Positions 17,800 through 26,915 of a DNA stretch of 64,000 bases are shown here, piece by piece; the stretch's first letter is position 1, and each line of letters opens with the position of its first letter. Made by a program: the position numbers and the translations under genes. Under the pieces are notes generated by a model. That model did not search any database, was not told the origin of the DNA, and saw only the letters and a list, made by a program, of their open reading frames with translations. The DNA is from Paludisphaera soli (GTDB taxonomy: Bacteria; Planctomycetota; Planctomycetia; Isosphaerales; Isosphaeraceae). Location: positions 62,001 through 126,000 of the forward strand of contig NZ_JAALJI010000009.1 in assembly GCF_011064595.1 (NCBI RefSeq). The letters run 5' to 3'.

Positions 17800-18027
17800 G
17801 ACCGTCCGCCCCCCTTCACCCCCAGGTTGACCGGACGTTTACTGCAGCTCCGGCACCCGTCGGTTACGCGACTTCGTCCCAAAAACTTCCCGGAGGAGGT
17901 CTCGAATCCCCGCCCGTCGCGAAAAATCAGGGCGCTCCCTGTCCCCGTTTCGCGGATCGTGCGTAAGATTACTGAAGTCGACCCTGAGTGCTTGCTTTGA
18001 TGCAGGGCCTGGTGGCCCCGGGAGACG

Positions 18028-18492
18028 CTACTGCCGAACCTGGAGCAGCCGTCGGGTCCGATCGCGAAGGCGCGACCAGGGGGCTTCAAGTTCCTCGGGG
18101 GCCTCGGGAGGCCCGTCGGCGAGGGGTTCGGGACGACCTTGGAGATCGACGTGGACGAACTGCATGACGCCATCCATCCAGGGGGTGGACTTGCCGTTCA
18201 AGGGGGTCCCCCAGAGGGCCACGACGATCTGGGCGCTGCCGCGGTGGATCTGACGGCCCCGAATCTGGATCACGCGGCCGATGGGAACCGGGACGTAGCA
18301 GCGGAGGTCCAGTACCCTTTTCAAGACAAGGTTGGCGTCCAGGCCGGCGGCATGGTAAGCCGTGGAGTAGCCGGCCTCCAGAGCCAGCGAGAGCAGCGAG
18401 CCGGCGTAGAGCGTCCCGTGATGGTTGGCGTCGCGGGGCAGGACGAGTCGGTGCGTGAGCGTCTCGGCGTCGTGCGTGTGCGAAGGTGCCAT
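18028..18492 (-). CDS. Hotdog-fold acyl-CoA thioesterase
   Basis: A 154-residue single hotdog domain of the acyl-CoA thioesterase (YciA/BFIT-like) group. The N-terminal HRLVLPRDANHHGTLYAGSLL matches the conserved 'PxxTNxxGxxxGG' region with the active-site Asn-His and backbone helix. The later segment VVALWGTPLNGKS corresponds to the 'vvFvaVd' strand. It probably hydrolyses acyl-CoA esters in the cytoplasm. The last 30 residues are a charged tail. The 228-base gap to the ECF gene has no visible site. Confidence 0.82.
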   Translation of the reverse strand: MAPSHTHDAETLTHRLVLPRDANHHGTLYAGSLLSLALEAGYSTAYHAAGLDANLVLKRVLDLRCYVPVPIGRVIQIRGRQIHRGSAQIVVALWGTPLNGKSTPWMDGVMQFVHVDLQGRPEPLADGPPEAPEELEAPWSRLRDRTRRLLQVRQ

Positions 18493-18564
18493 ACGCGTCC
18501 CATCCCCAGGTTCCGTCGCCGCGTCTCCGTCTCTGGACGTGGCCCGACCGCGATCACCGCCTTG

Positions 18565-18593
18565 AATCTAGCACGATCCCGGGCAAGTCGCAA
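18565..18593 (-). promoter_or_regulatory. Candidate promoter of the thioesterase gene
   Basis: On the minus strand TTGCGA (18593-18588), a 17-base spacer and TAGATT (18570-18565) lie about 70 bases upstream of the ATG. Confidence 0.4.
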
Positions 18594-18736
18594 CCATTGA
18601 CGGCTGGTGAGGAAACGTCGAGACAGAGGAGCTTCGACGAGACATGGCATGCTCGACTTCGAGACCGAAGACGGCGGATGAGGTGATCCAAGGGGGATCA
18701 CGGGGGGGACATGGGGATGATAAGGTGGGAGTGAAG

Positions 18737-18809
18737 TTGCGCCGGTAGGAATCGAACCTACGACCTCCAGGTTATGAGCCTGGCGAGCTAGCCGCTGCTC
18801 CACGGCGCA
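18737..18809 (-). tRNA. tRNA-Met, elongator type (anticodon CAT), copy 1
   Basis: Minus-strand cloverleaf: acceptor TGCGCCG/CGGCGCA, D-stem GAGC/GCTC, anticodon stem CCAGG/CCTGG with loop CTCATAA, and T-arm GTAGG-TTCGATT-CCTAC. A normal T1-A72 pair and a mixed anticodon stem rule out the initiator, which has an unpaired 1-72 and GGG/CCC. A lysidine-modified tRNA-Ile (CAT) cannot be excluded by eye. The transcript's downstream side has a hairpin (18683-18701) without a U-run. Confidence 0.93.
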
Positions 18810-18991
18810 CTGGAATCCTAACCCATGGCACCCCGAGATGGAAGGGGCTACCGCCTGAAACCGAGAAACAACGGACACGCGGGACGCGGACCCTGGCGGG
18901 GAAGCCTCGAATTTGAGGAGCGCGGCGGCGGAGGACTCGCGGCCCGAGTGGGGACCGACCAAGACGTTCGCCAGGTTCAGCACACCGAGCC

Positions 18992-19020
18992 AAAAAGATA
19001 AGGGAGCCCGAAGGGGCTCG
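18992..19020 (-). terminator. Intrinsic terminator for the second tRNA-Met transcript
   Basis: Reading the minus strand, a 6-bp stem GAGCCC/GGGCTC (19019-19014 with 19009-19004) with a 4-base loop is followed by a T-run matching the AAAAA at 18992-18996. It separates the two tRNA genes. The rest of the 313-base spacer (18810-19122) shows no gene. Confidence 0.65.
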
Positions 19021-19122
19021 GACAGAAAGGCCTTCGAAGAAGGAAGGCCACCGTCAGGATTTCCGCCGCGATCGCCGGGGAGACGAACGCGGGAAGAGGA
19101 GGGGATGAGAGTGGGAGCGAAG

Positions 19123-19195
19123 TTGCGCCGGTAGGAATCGAACCTACGACCTCCAGGTTATGAGCCTGGCGAGCTAGCCGCTGCTCCACGGCGCA
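19123..19195 (-). tRNA. tRNA-Met, elongator type (anticodon CAT), copy 2
   Basis: Identical over all 73 bases to the copy at 18737-18809. The 5' flank (AGGATTCCAG before the mature end) and about ten bases of the 3' flank are also shared, so the duplicated unit is roughly 95 bases. TAGGAT in the common 5' flank may serve as the -10 box. Confidence 0.93.
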
Positions 19196-19448
19196 CTGGA
19201 ATCCTAACGGATAAGGTCCGCGGGCGGAAGGGGGCACCGTCGGCTTCCGACTCATTTCTGGGAAACGGCGGCGTTCCAATGCGAGAGCCCTCGATTCCGT
19301 AGAGAGGGGGGCGGGAAGGCGGCCGGGACCGCGGCGGGGGTGGGATGGGGCAAATGGGTTGGGGTCATGCCGGGATGATGCCGAAAGAGGGGGATGGCGG
19401 GGTCGGCCGAAGACGACCGCCCGGACGTGCGAACGATTGGCGGGGGCC

Positions 19449-20339
19449 ATGGACGTGAAAGCTCGAATCCAGGCGTTTTTGGACCATCTGCGGGTGGAGC
19501 GGCAGTCCTCCGTGCATACTCTAAGGTCGTACGAAGACGACCTGGCCCTTTTCCTCCACTTCCTGGAGGAGACCTCGGGGCCGTCCGGGGACCCGGCCTC
19601 GATCGACGCCCGCCGGCTGCGGCGGTACTCGGCGTGGCTGACCGGTCGGGGCTACGCCGCCTCGACCGTAGCTCGACGGCTCGCCAGCCTCCGCTCGTTC
19701 TTCCGATTCCTCCGCCGCGGCGGCGAGGTCGACGCGGATCCGGCTGCGGCTCTCCGGAACCCCAAGCAGCCGAAACGCCTGCCGAAGCTCCTGAGGGTCG
19801 ACGAGGTGGTCCGCCTCCTGGATTCCATCCCGGTGGGCGACGCGCTGGGGTGCCGGGACCGGGCGATGTTCGAGACGTTGTACGGGGGGGGCCTGCGAGT
19901 GAGCGAAGTCGTCGGCCTCGACCTGGGAGACCTGGACCTGGATGAGGAACTCGTGCGCGTCCGGGGCAAGGGGAAGCGGGAGCGCCTCTGCCCGATCGGG
20001 GGGATGGCGGTCCACTGGATCCGGCTCCACCTGCGTTCGCGGACGCCGAGGCACGCCGACGAGGCCGCCCTGTTCCTCAACCGGTACGGCGACCGGCTCA
20101 CGGCCCGCAGCGTGGGAAGGCTCCTGGAGGACCACCTCGCCCGCGCGGGCGTCCGCGGCGACGCCAGCCCGCACACGCTCCGCCACAGCTTCGCGACGCA
20201 CCTGCTGGACCGCGGGGCCGACCTCCGGAGCGTCCAGGAGCTGCTCGGCCATCGCAACCTGACGACGACTCAGATCTACACCCATGTGACCCAAGAACGC
20301 CTCCTGGAAGCCTACCAGGGGGCCCATCCGCGAGCCTGA
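19449..20339 (+). CDS. Tyrosine recombinase, XerC/XerD type
   Basis: A 296-residue recombinase. A SAM-like N-terminal core-binding domain (residues 5-90) precedes the catalytic domain with Arg150 (GGLRVSE), Lys about 175 (GKGKRE), His242-x-x-Arg245 (HTLRHSF), a second His near 268 (LLGHRN) and the nucleophile Tyr277 (TQIYTHV). Length and motifs match the housekeeping Xer proteins that resolve chromosome dimers at dif. Although tRNA genes lie just upstream, no att repeats or mobile genes support an integrase role. XerC cannot be told from XerD without a tree. Confidence 0.92.
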   Translation: MDVKARIQAFLDHLRVERQSSVHTLRSYEDDLALFLHFLEETSGPSGDPASIDARRLRRYSAWLTGRGYAASTVARRLASLRSFFRFLRRGGEVDADPAAALRNPKQPKRLPKLLRVDEVVRLLDSIPVGDALGCRDRAMFETLYGGGLRVSEVVGLDLGDLDLDEELVRVRGKGKRERLCPIGGMAVHWIRLHLRSRTPRHADEAALFLNRYGDRLTARSVGRLLEDHLARAGVRGDASPHTLRHSFATHLLDRGADLRSVQELLGHRNLTTTQIYTHVTQERLLEAYQGAHPRA

Positions 20340-20366
20340 CCGCGGTCGGGGGCGGGCGAGTTCTCT

Positions 20367-20395
20367 TTGACGATGATGCAACCGTGACATAGACG
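20367..20395 (+). promoter_or_regulatory. Candidate promoter of the receiver/AAA+ gene
   Basis: TTGACG (20367-20372), a 17-base spacer and TAGACG (20390-20395). The -10 match is only three of six, so this is tentative. The predicted leader to the ATG at 20576 is about 175 bases. Confidence 0.35.
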
Positions 20396-20575
20396 TTCAT
20401 TCAGAGAGACATGCGAGTCGAACGATCGTTCCGGCGTTGCAAACGAAAGACGCTGAACGATTTCCGGCTCGCCGATCCGTCCGGGGCGGATCGGCGGGGG
20501 CTCGTCATCCGTCCACCCGAGGCTCGCCGTCGTCGGCCGCGCCTCCGGCGGGAACACCGAGAGAAAGCGACCGAG

Positions 20576-22186
20576 ATGTCCAAGAGTCGGATCCTCATCG
20601 TTTGCCCGGATTCCAGCGGGCTGGCGCTGCTGACTTCGATGCTGAAGTCGCTGGGCCACGTCATCGAAGAAGCGCCGAACGACCGCGCGGCGGTCCGGCT
20701 GCTGGAACGCGACCCGGTCGACCTCGTGCTCGCGAGCGTCGACCCGGGGGACGCGGACTGCCTGGAGCTGCTGACCTACGTCCGCCGCAAGCACGGCGGC
20801 ACGCCCGTCGTCCTGATGTTCCCCCGGCTCCATCTGGAGCGGGCGAAAGAGGCGATGAAGCAGGGGGCGGCGGCCGTCCTCCGCTATCCTGCGCCGGCCG
20901 CCGAGCTTCGGGCGGCCGTCCTGCAGGCCCTGGAGCAGGCGGCCGACCGCCGCCCGTCGCCCCCGCCCCCGCCCCCGCCCCCGGCCTCGCCCTCGCCGTT
21001 CGCGACCGTCGGGGCGGGCGATTCGACCTTCGCGGTCCGGCCGTACTTCGTCGGATCCCCGACGGTGCCCGCCTCTCCGGACGGATCGGCCGCCCCGAGC
21101 CCGAGGGGTGATGCGACGGCGACCGCGACCGCGGCGGCGACCGTGCCGGCTGCGAGCGGCGACCCAGACCTCGAACCGGCGGACCCGGCCCGCGGTCAGG
21201 ATCTGGTCGGGGCCGACCCGTGCCTCCGCCAGATCATGACGATGGCCGCCGCGCTCGCCTCCGCCCCGGCGACCGTCCTGATCGAGGGCGAGCCCGGCAC
21301 CGGCAAGTCGGAACTCGCCCGGCGGCTCCACCAGGGCTTCGGCCAGGGCGACCGCCCGTTCGTCGCGATCCACGCCGCCGAGCTGATCGAGCCTCCGGCG
21401 ACCGAGGACCAGGACGGCCCGGCCTCCCCCCAGCGCAATCTCGGCCTGGAATGGGCGAACAAGCTGTCGCGGGCGGCGGGGGGGACGCTCTTCATCGAGG
21501 AGGTCGGCGCCCTCGACCCGCAGCTCCAGCTCCAGCTCCTCCGGGAGATCCAGCTCCAGGACATGGAGGCCGCCTCGGGCCGGTCGGGGGGCTACAAGCG
21601 GGCGATGGCGAGGCTCGTGCTGTCGACGAGCGAGAACCTGGGGGCGCTGGTGGAGCAGGGGAGGTTCCGCCAGGACCTCTTCCATCGGATCAGCTCCATC
21701 CGCCTGACCGTGCCGCCGCTCCGCCATCGCGGACAGGACGTCGAGCTGCTGGCCGAGCACTTCCGCTCGCGGTTTGCCCGCCAGTTCGACCGAAACGTGG
21801 TCGGCTTCACGCGGGACGCGCTGGAGGTCCTCCAGCGTCACGACTGGCCGGGGAACGTCCGCGAGCTTCAGGGAGTCGTCCAGCGGGCCGTCGTGCTCTG
21901 CCACGGGCCCCGGATCACCGCGACCCACCTCGGGCCGATCCTCAATCCCCATCGCGGGGCCCGGGGCTCCCGGACGAACTCGGGGCGTCCCCACCTGCCC
22001 ATGGGCATCCGGCCCCTCAAGGAGGCCCTGGAGGAGCCCGAGAAGCAGATCATCATCCAGGCCCTCCAGGCCCTCAACTGGAACCGCCAGGAGACCGCCC
22101 GGATGCTCGACATCAACCGCACGACGCTCTACAAGAAGATGAAGAAGTACGGGTTGCTGGTCGACGAGCCGATGTGGGTCGACTGA
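20576..22186 (+). CDS. NtrC-like regulator with dead receiver and no GAFTGA loop (REC-AAA+-Fis)
   Basis: A 536-residue protein. Residues 4-120 fold like a response-regulator receiver, but Ser54 replaces the phosphorylated Asp (DLVLAS), the N-terminal acidic pair is CP, and the conserved Lys region reads RYP. A Pro/Ala/Thr-rich linker follows (residues 125-205). The AAA+ domain has Walker A GEPGTGKS near residue 240, a Walker B-like TLFIEEVG and the R-finger region FRQDLFHRI. The GAFTGA loop, which touches sigma-54, is absent: the segment reads PQRNLGLEWANK. The C-terminus is a Fis-type HTH (RQETARMLDINRTTLYKKM). I chose the ATG at 20576, directly before the receiver. It probably binds DNA, but not as a classic sigma-54 activator. 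Confidence 0.85.
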   Translation: MSKSRILIVCPDSSGLALLTSMLKSLGHVIEEAPNDRAAVRLLERDPVDLVLASVDPGDADCLELLTYVRRKHGGTPVVLMFPRLHLERAKEAMKQGAAAVLRYPAPAAELRAAVLQALEQAADRRPSPPPPPPPPASPSPFATVGAGDSTFAVRPYFVGSPTVPASPDGSAAPSPRGDATATATAAATVPAASGDPDLEPADPARGQDLVGADPCLRQIMTMAAALASAPATVLIEGEPGTGKSELARRLHQGFGQGDRPFVAIHAAELIEPPATEDQDGPASPQRNLGLEWANKLSRAAGGTLFIEEVGALDPQLQLQLLREIQLQDMEAASGRSGGYKRAMARLVLSTSENLGALVEQGRFRQDLFHRISSIRLTVPPLRHRGQDVELLAEHFRSRFARQFDRNVVGFTRDALEVLQRHDWPGNVRELQGVVQRAVVLCHGPRITATHLGPILNPHRGARGSRTNSGRPHLPMGIRPLKEALEEPEKQIIIQALQALNWNRQETARMLDINRTTLYKKMKKYGLLVDEPMWVD

Positions 22187-22205
22187 GCTTGCTCGGTCGA
22201 CCCAC
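22174..22205. terminator. Hairpin between convergent genes
   Basis: Exact 10-base arms (22174-22183 and 22196-22205, GTGGGTCGAC and its complement) with a 12-base loop overlap the stop codon of the AAA+ gene. There is no U-run on either strand, so termination is inferred only from its place between convergent genes. Confidence 0.4.
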
Positions 22206-22283
22206 AAGCCTCCCCCCCTCAAGACTTCCGCCTCGCAGCACACCGCCCTCCAGCCCGCCCGCCGTCGCGTCGATCGCCCGGCT

Positions 22284-23789
22284 TCAGGCCTCGAACTGCT
22301 TGAGGTCCAGGTCGGGGAGCATCGCCCCCGTCTCCAGGAAGTTGTTGCAGAGCTCGAAGCAGCGCCTCATGTCGTGGCGAAGGTGGCCCATCGGCGCGGT
22401 TTCGAGGTAGTGGTGGAGATACGGACGATAGGCCGGGTGCGCGCAGTGGTCGATGATCGCGCGGGCCCGGGCCATCGGGGCGAGCCCTCGGAGGTCCGCC
22501 AGGCCCTGCTCGGTCACGATCACCTGGACCGAGTGCTCGCTGTGGTCGACGTGGGTGCACATCGGCACGATGGTCGAGACCCGCCCCCCCTTGGCGACCG
22601 AGGGGCACATGAAGATCGAGAGATAGGCGTTGCGCTCGAAGTCGCCGCTCCCCCCCAGGCCGTTCATGATCTGGGTGCCGAAGAAGTGCGACGAGTTGAC
22701 GTGGCCGTAGACGTCGACCTCGATCGCCGTGTTGGTGGCGATCACCCCCAGCCGCCGTGCGACCTCGGGGTTGTTGGAGATCTCCTGCGGCCGGAGCACG
22801 ATCTTGTCGGCGAACTCGTCGAAATGGTCGTACAGGAACCGGAGCTTCTCATCCGACAGGCTGAGGGAGCAGGTGCTCGCCCCCAGGACCGACCCCCGGC
22901 CGATCAGGTCGACCACCGTGTCCTGGAGGACCTCGGTGTAGATCTTGAACCGGGGGAAGTCCGGATTGGACGAGAACGAGGCCATCACGGCGTTGCAGAC
23001 GTTGCCGACGCCGCTCTGCAAGGGCAGGAAGCCCGGCGGGATGCGGCCCGCGGCCATCTCGTCCAGGAGGAACCGGCAGACGTGCTCGCCGATCGCCGCG
23101 CTCGTCGCGTCCGGCGCGGCGAAGGGCCGGCCGCCGTCGGGCAGGTCGCTGGCGACCACGCCGACGATCTTCCGCGGGTCGACCGCGGCGTAGGTCGTGC
23201 CGATCCGGTCGAGCGGGTCCTGGATGGGGATCGGGTCGCGGTGCGGGGGGCGGGGGAGCGTGTAGATGTCGGCCAGCTCGGCGATCCGGGCCGGGTGGAA
23301 CGTGTTCTTCTCGATGATGACCCGTTCGGCCTGCTCCAGGAACGTGGGCGCGTTGCCGATGCCCGTCGTCAGCAGGACGCGGCCGTCCACGGTGACATCG
23401 GCGGCCTCGACGATCGCGAAGTCCATCTTGCCGAGGAACCCGCCCGAGGTCATCTGGGCGACGTGCGAGAGGTGCATGTCGATGAAATCGATCCGGCCCG
23501 AGTTCGCCAGCTTGCGCAGCGGCCCCGAGGTCATGTAGGGCGCCCGCCAGCTGATCGCGCCGGCCTCGGCCAGGGCGTCGTCGCAAAGCGCGCCGGTCGA
23601 CGCGCCGGTGAGGAGCCGGATCTGGAATTCCTCGCCCTTCTCGTGCAGGGCCCGGGCCCGCTTCGCCAGCGCGGCGGGGACCACCTTGGGCGAGCCGGCG
23701 GGCGTGAAGCCGCTGGTCCCCACCATCGCGCCGTGCGGGATCAGCTCGGCCGCCTCCTCGGCGGTGAGGGTCGGAAATGGACTTCCCAT
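22284..23789 (-). CDS. Acetyl-CoA hydrolase / CoA-transferase family protein
   Basis: A 501-residue class I CoA-transferase-fold protein of the acetyl-CoA hydrolase or succinyl-CoA:acetate CoA-transferase type. The N-terminal half contains GFTPAGSPKVVP (CoA loop). The family's catalytic Glu is likely in KIYTEVLQD, and the C-terminal block has GLGGSGDFERNA and VTEQGLADLRG. Such enzymes exchange or release CoA on acetyl or succinyl groups in acetate metabolism. The ATG at 23789 starts the conserved domain; upstream in-frame residues look non-coding. It lies downstream of ilvB on the same strand, with 312 bases and a hairpin between, so probably separately transcribed. Confidence 0.9.
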   Translation of the reverse strand: MGSPFPTLTAEEAAELIPHGAMVGTSGFTPAGSPKVVPAALAKRARALHEKGEEFQIRLLTGASTGALCDDALAEAGAISWRAPYMTSGPLRKLANSGRIDFIDMHLSHVAQMTSGGFLGKMDFAIVEAADVTVDGRVLLTTGIGNAPTFLEQAERVIIEKNTFHPARIAELADIYTLPRPPHRDPIPIQDPLDRIGTTYAAVDPRKIVGVVASDLPDGGRPFAAPDATSAAIGEHVCRFLLDEMAAGRIPPGFLPLQSGVGNVCNAVMASFSSNPDFPRFKIYTEVLQDTVVDLIGRGSVLGASTCSLSLSDEKLRFLYDHFDEFADKIVLRPQEISNNPEVARRLGVIATNTAIEVDVYGHVNSSHFFGTQIMNGLGGSGDFERNAYLSIFMCPSVAKGGRVSTIVPMCTHVDHSEHSVQVIVTEQGLADLRGLAPMARARAIIDHCAHPAYRPYLHHYLETAPMGHLRHDMRRCFELCNNFLETGAMLPDLDLKQFEA

Positions 23790-24034
23790 CGGTAGGACTC
23801 GAACTTTCTTGGGTCGATGAGGCCCTGGCGCATCCCCCACGTCGGCGGTCGGGGGACCCCTGCGGGAAGGCGGGGCGGTGATCGACGGCTTGCGCCCGGG
23901 GCTCCGGGCGGCGCGTCGATCGGGGAGTCATCGGTGGAAATGGAGGGCGCGGTCGCCGGTCCCCCGGGGGACCCTCCAGGCCTTCCATTGTCCCCGATCG
24001 CCGGGGCGGTGCAAGGACCCGGCGCCGGAAACGA

Positions 24035-24070
24035 CGACGGCGGCCGGCCCGGGTGGGGCGGCCGCCGTCG
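24035..24070 (-). terminator. GC-rich hairpin after ilvB
   Basis: Exact 12-base arms (24035-24046 and 24059-24070) with a 12-base loop, 31 bases past the ilvB stop. Only TCGTTT follows on the minus strand, a weak U-run. The remainder of the gap 23790-24101 shows nothing else. Confidence 0.45.
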
Positions 24071-24101
24071 GAGTTCGAGATCCATCAGCCGATCGGGCCG
24101 G

Positions 24102-25871
24102 TCAGCTCTTGATGATGTCGCGGACGGTGCCGCCGGCGGGGATCATCGGCAGGACGTGCTCCTGGTAGGGGACCAGGACGTCCAGAACGTACGGGCCCTT
24201 GTGGGCGATCATCTCCTTGAGGGCGTCCACCAGCTCGGCCTTCTTGCGGACCTGGCGGGCCGCGACGCCGAAGCCCCTGGAGACGGCCACGAAGTCGGGA
24301 TAGGTGACCGCCGGAAGCTCGCCGCCCCCCTGGCCGACGGCCTCGGGGTGGTCGACGGGGCCGAGGTAGGTGTGGGCCCGGTTCCCCTGGTGAAAGCGGT
24401 CCTCCCACTGGACGACCATCCCCAGGTGCTGGTTGTTCAGCACGATGATCTTGACCGGCAGGTTCTCGCAGAAGACCGTCGCCAGCTCCTGGATGTTCAT
24501 CACGAAGCTGCCGTCGCCGTCGATGTCGACGACGAGCGCGTCCGGGAACGCCGCCTGCGCGCCCATCGCGGCGGGGAGGCCGTAGCCCATCGAGCCCAGC
24601 CCGCCCGAGGTGATCCAGGTCCGGAGCTTGTTGAACTTCGTCCACTGCGCGGCCCACATCTGATGCTGGCCGACGCCCGTCGTCATGATGAACTCCCCGC
24701 CCGTGAGCTTGGAGAACTCGTCGAGGACGTACTGGGGCAGGATGGCGTCGTCGCGCTGGTCGAACGTCATCGGGTCGGACGCCCGCCACTCGTCGACCTG
24801 CTTGTGCCAGGCGCGGTAGTCGCCGGTGGTCGCCTGCGGGGTGATCTCCGTCAGGAACGACTTCACGTCGGAGTGGATCGGGATGTGGGCGAACTTGTTC
24901 TTGTTGATCTCCGAGGCGTCGATGTCGACGTGGACGATCCGGCCGTGCTTGGCGAACTCGCTGAGCTTGCCGGTCACGCGGTCGTCGAACCGGACGCCCA
25001 GCGCCAGCAGCAGGTCGGCGTGGTTGACCGCCATATTGGCGTAGACGGTGCCGTGCATGCCGAGCATGCCGAGCGACAGGTAGTGGTCGCTGGGCATGGC
25101 GCCCAGGCCGTGGACGGTCATCGCCACCGGGATGCCGGTCTTGGCGGCGAAGTCGCGGAGCATCTCGCCCGCGTTCGAGGCCAGCACGCCGCCGCCGCAG
25201 TAGATGATCGGCCGCTCGCTGGCCTTGAGGGCCTCGAGCACCTCGCGGATCTTCTCCGGCGTCGGCGCGGGGGGGAGGCTGTAGCCGGGGAGGTCCATCT
25301 CCACGTCGTAGTCGGGGTTCGACACGATCGTGTTCTGGACGTCCTTGGGCATGTCGATCAGGACCGGGCCCGGCCGGCCGGTGGTGGCCAGGTAGAAGGC
25401 CTCCTTCACCACGCGGGCCACGTCGCGGGCGTCCTGCACCAGGTAGGCGTGCTTGGTGATCGCGCGGCAGACCTCGACGGTCGGCGTCTCCTGGAAGGCG
25501 TCGGTGCCGATGACGTGGGTCGGCACCTGGCCGGTGATGGCCACCAGGGGGATGGAGTCCATCTTGGCGTCGGCTAGGCCGGTCACCAGGTTCAGGGCGC
25601 CTGGGCCCGACGTCGCCATGACGATGCCCGGCTTGCCGCTGGCCCGCGCGTACCCCTCGGCCGCGAAGACGCCCCCCTGCTCGTGGCGGGGGAGGATCGT
25701 GCGGATCCGGTCGCGGTAGCGGGTGAGGGCCTGGTGCATCGGCATGCTCGCCCCGCCCGGGTACGCGAACACTACGTCGACGCCGTGCCTCGCCAGCGAT
25801 TCGACCAGGACGTCCGCCCCGGTCGTCGGCCTTGTAGCGGTCGGAACCTTCATCTTGTCTGTGGCGGCCAC
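24102..25871 (-). CDS. ilvB: Acetolactate synthase, large (catalytic) subunit
   Basis: A 589-residue thiamine-diphosphate enzyme catalysing the first common step of valine, leucine and isoleucine synthesis. Glu64 ([15 protein letters not shown]) is the cofactor-activating Glu. FQETPTVE is the substrate channel, the central FAD-binding domain carries [11 protein letters not shown], and [12 protein letters not shown] with NNQHLGMV forms the ThDP/Mg site. These are biosynthetic AHAS marks, not catabolic ALS. The GTG at 25871 has GAGG 8 bases upstream; the ATG at 25853 is an alternative. The usual regulatory subunit ilvN does not follow and is not in the window. Confidence 0.95.
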   Translation of the reverse strand: MAATDKMKVPTATRPTTGADVLVESLARHGVDVVFAYPGGASMPMHQALTRYRDRIRTILPRHEQGGVFAAEGYARASGKPGIVMATSGPGALNLVTGLADAKMDSIPLVAITGQVPTHVIGTDAFQETPTVEVCRAITKHAYLVQDARDVARVVKEAFYLATTGRPGPVLIDMPKDVQNTIVSNPDYDVEMDLPGYSLPPAPTPEKIREVLEALKASERPIIYCGGGVLASNAGEMLRDFAAKTGIPVAMTVHGLGAMPSDHYLSLGMLGMHGTVYANMAVNHADLLLALGVRFDDRVTGKLSEFAKHGRIVHVDIDASEINKNKFAHIPIHSDVKSFLTEITPQATTGDYRAWHKQVDEWRASDPMTFDQRDDAILPQYVLDEFSKLTGGEFIMTTGVGQHQMWAAQWTKFNKLRTWITSGGLGSMGYGLPAAMGAQAAFPDALVVDIDGDGSFVMNIQELATVFCENLPVKIIVLNNQHLGMVVQWEDRFHQGNRAHTYLGPVDHPEAVGQGGGELPAVTYPDFVAVSRGFGVAARQVRKKAELVDALKEMIAHKGPYVLDVLVPYQEHVLPMIPAGGTVRDIIKS

Positions 25872-25968
25872 GTGCAGTCCTCGTGTCGTTCGCCGATGCC
25901 TTCAAGATTCCGCGTCCGAAAACGCGGGACGCGCGACCGGGGCCGGCGATCCGCCCCGGAAACGCATC

Positions 25969-25998
25969 ATTCTAAGCGATCGCCTCGCGGGCCGACAA
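25969..25998 (-). promoter_or_regulatory. Candidate ilvB promoter
   Basis: On the minus strand TTGTCG (25998-25993), an 18-base spacer and TAGAAT (25974-25969) lie about 100 bases ahead of the GTG start. Confidence 0.45.
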
Positions 25999-26585
25999 CC
26001 CGACCCGCGTCGAGAACCCGGGCTGCCGCCCTGCGAGGCGACGCTCTAGAGCCTTCGGACCCTCGCGAGGTTCGCGCCCCGGCGCTGGCCCAGGGCCCCC
26101 GCCATCCCTAGCATATCGCGAGCCGCCCGCCCGGGATTCGCATGCCGAGTGGTCGACGTTGTGATATTCATGGGTGTCGTGTTGACGAATTCATTCGGAT
26201 AAGGCTTGCGAGCGGGTGGAGCTATTGTTTAACTATAAATTTGAAGCCATTTCAAATACCTTGACCCGGCCCCCGTCAATCGCCGGTAACGATGAACGAG
26301 TGGCGCTAGTTCGGGGATATTCGCCCCCGGTGGGGCGGGCCTCAACGGAAGGTAGGCGGGCGTGCCGCCCCTGACGCCGGCCGGAACCAGGTCGGTCAAG
26401 GAGTCCGACAGGCGATCAGCCCGTCCGTACGACCACGATCGTCGGCGGGATCGGTACGGAGAGCCCCATAGAGGAGGCGGAGCAAAGCCGGGCCGGCCGC
26501 CTCCGGAGGGCATCCGCGATCGGGATTTTCTCGATTCGAGCCCGAAGTGAGGGCGAGTTCTCGCGCGATCGGTCTCGCCCCAAGG
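25999..26585. other. Intergenic region with a low-GC patch
   Basis: No convincing gene in nearly 600 bases. Bases 26155-26275 are clearly richer in A and T than the surroundings, with runs such as TTTAACTATAAATTTG, and may hold a promoter or the trace of inserted DNA. Short open frames here lack codon bias and known motifs. Confidence 0.5.
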
Positions 26586-26915
26586 TCAGTCGTCCGACGA
26601 GGTCCCCGCCCAGCCGATCGGCTCCTTGAGCGATCGCAGGAAGTGGGTCCCCTTTCCCTTGGCCTTCAGCTCGGCGATCTTGGCTTCGGCCTCGGCCTTC
26701 TGCGGGAAGTCGAACTTGGCGACGGTCCGGCCGCCGATGTCGCATACCGCCCAGACGATCTTCATCCGGGGCGCGGCCGAGGGTTTCGGCTTGAGCCCCG
26801 AGGAGTCCGAACGGGGCCGCGACCGCGAGCCGGAGTCCCGCCCCAGCGGGATCCCCCGCGCTTCGGCGGCCTCCGCCGCCGCCCTCAGGTCCCGCCGATT
26901 CAGTGGCCTTCCCAT
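26586..26915 (-). CDS. Conserved small hypothetical protein
   Basis: A 109-residue protein. Residues 1-50 are basic and low-complexity. Residues 51-109 form a compact domain (MKIVWAVCDIGGRTVAKFDF, then an Ala/Glu/Lys helix, then THFLRSLKEPIGW). The C-terminal part has the look of a small alpha/beta domain that I associate with planctomycete hypothetical proteins, but I cannot name it. It has no signal peptide. It lies alone between two long non-coding stretches, and coding is supported by codon use in the second half. Confidence 0.6.
   Translation of the reverse strand: MGRPLNRRDLRAAAEAAEARGIPLGRDSGSRSRPRSDSSGLKPKPSAAPRMKIVWAVCDIGGRTVAKFDFPQKAEAEAKIAELKAKGKGTHFLRSLKEPIGWAGTSSDD

Noticed and set aside
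18737-18809. Initiator tRNA-fMet
   Set aside because: Base pair 1-72 is a normal T-A pair and the anticodon stem lacks the three G-C pairs.
18727-20339. Integrase plus tRNA as a genomic-island insertion site
   Set aside because: The recombinase has Xer-type length and motifs, no att direct repeats flank a block, and no mobile or foreign genes are nearby. The tRNA repeat is a gene duplication.
26229-26513. 94-residue minus-strand frame in the 26 kb gap
   Set aside because: No codon bias, motif or ribosome site; it lies across the AT-rich patch and looks accidental.
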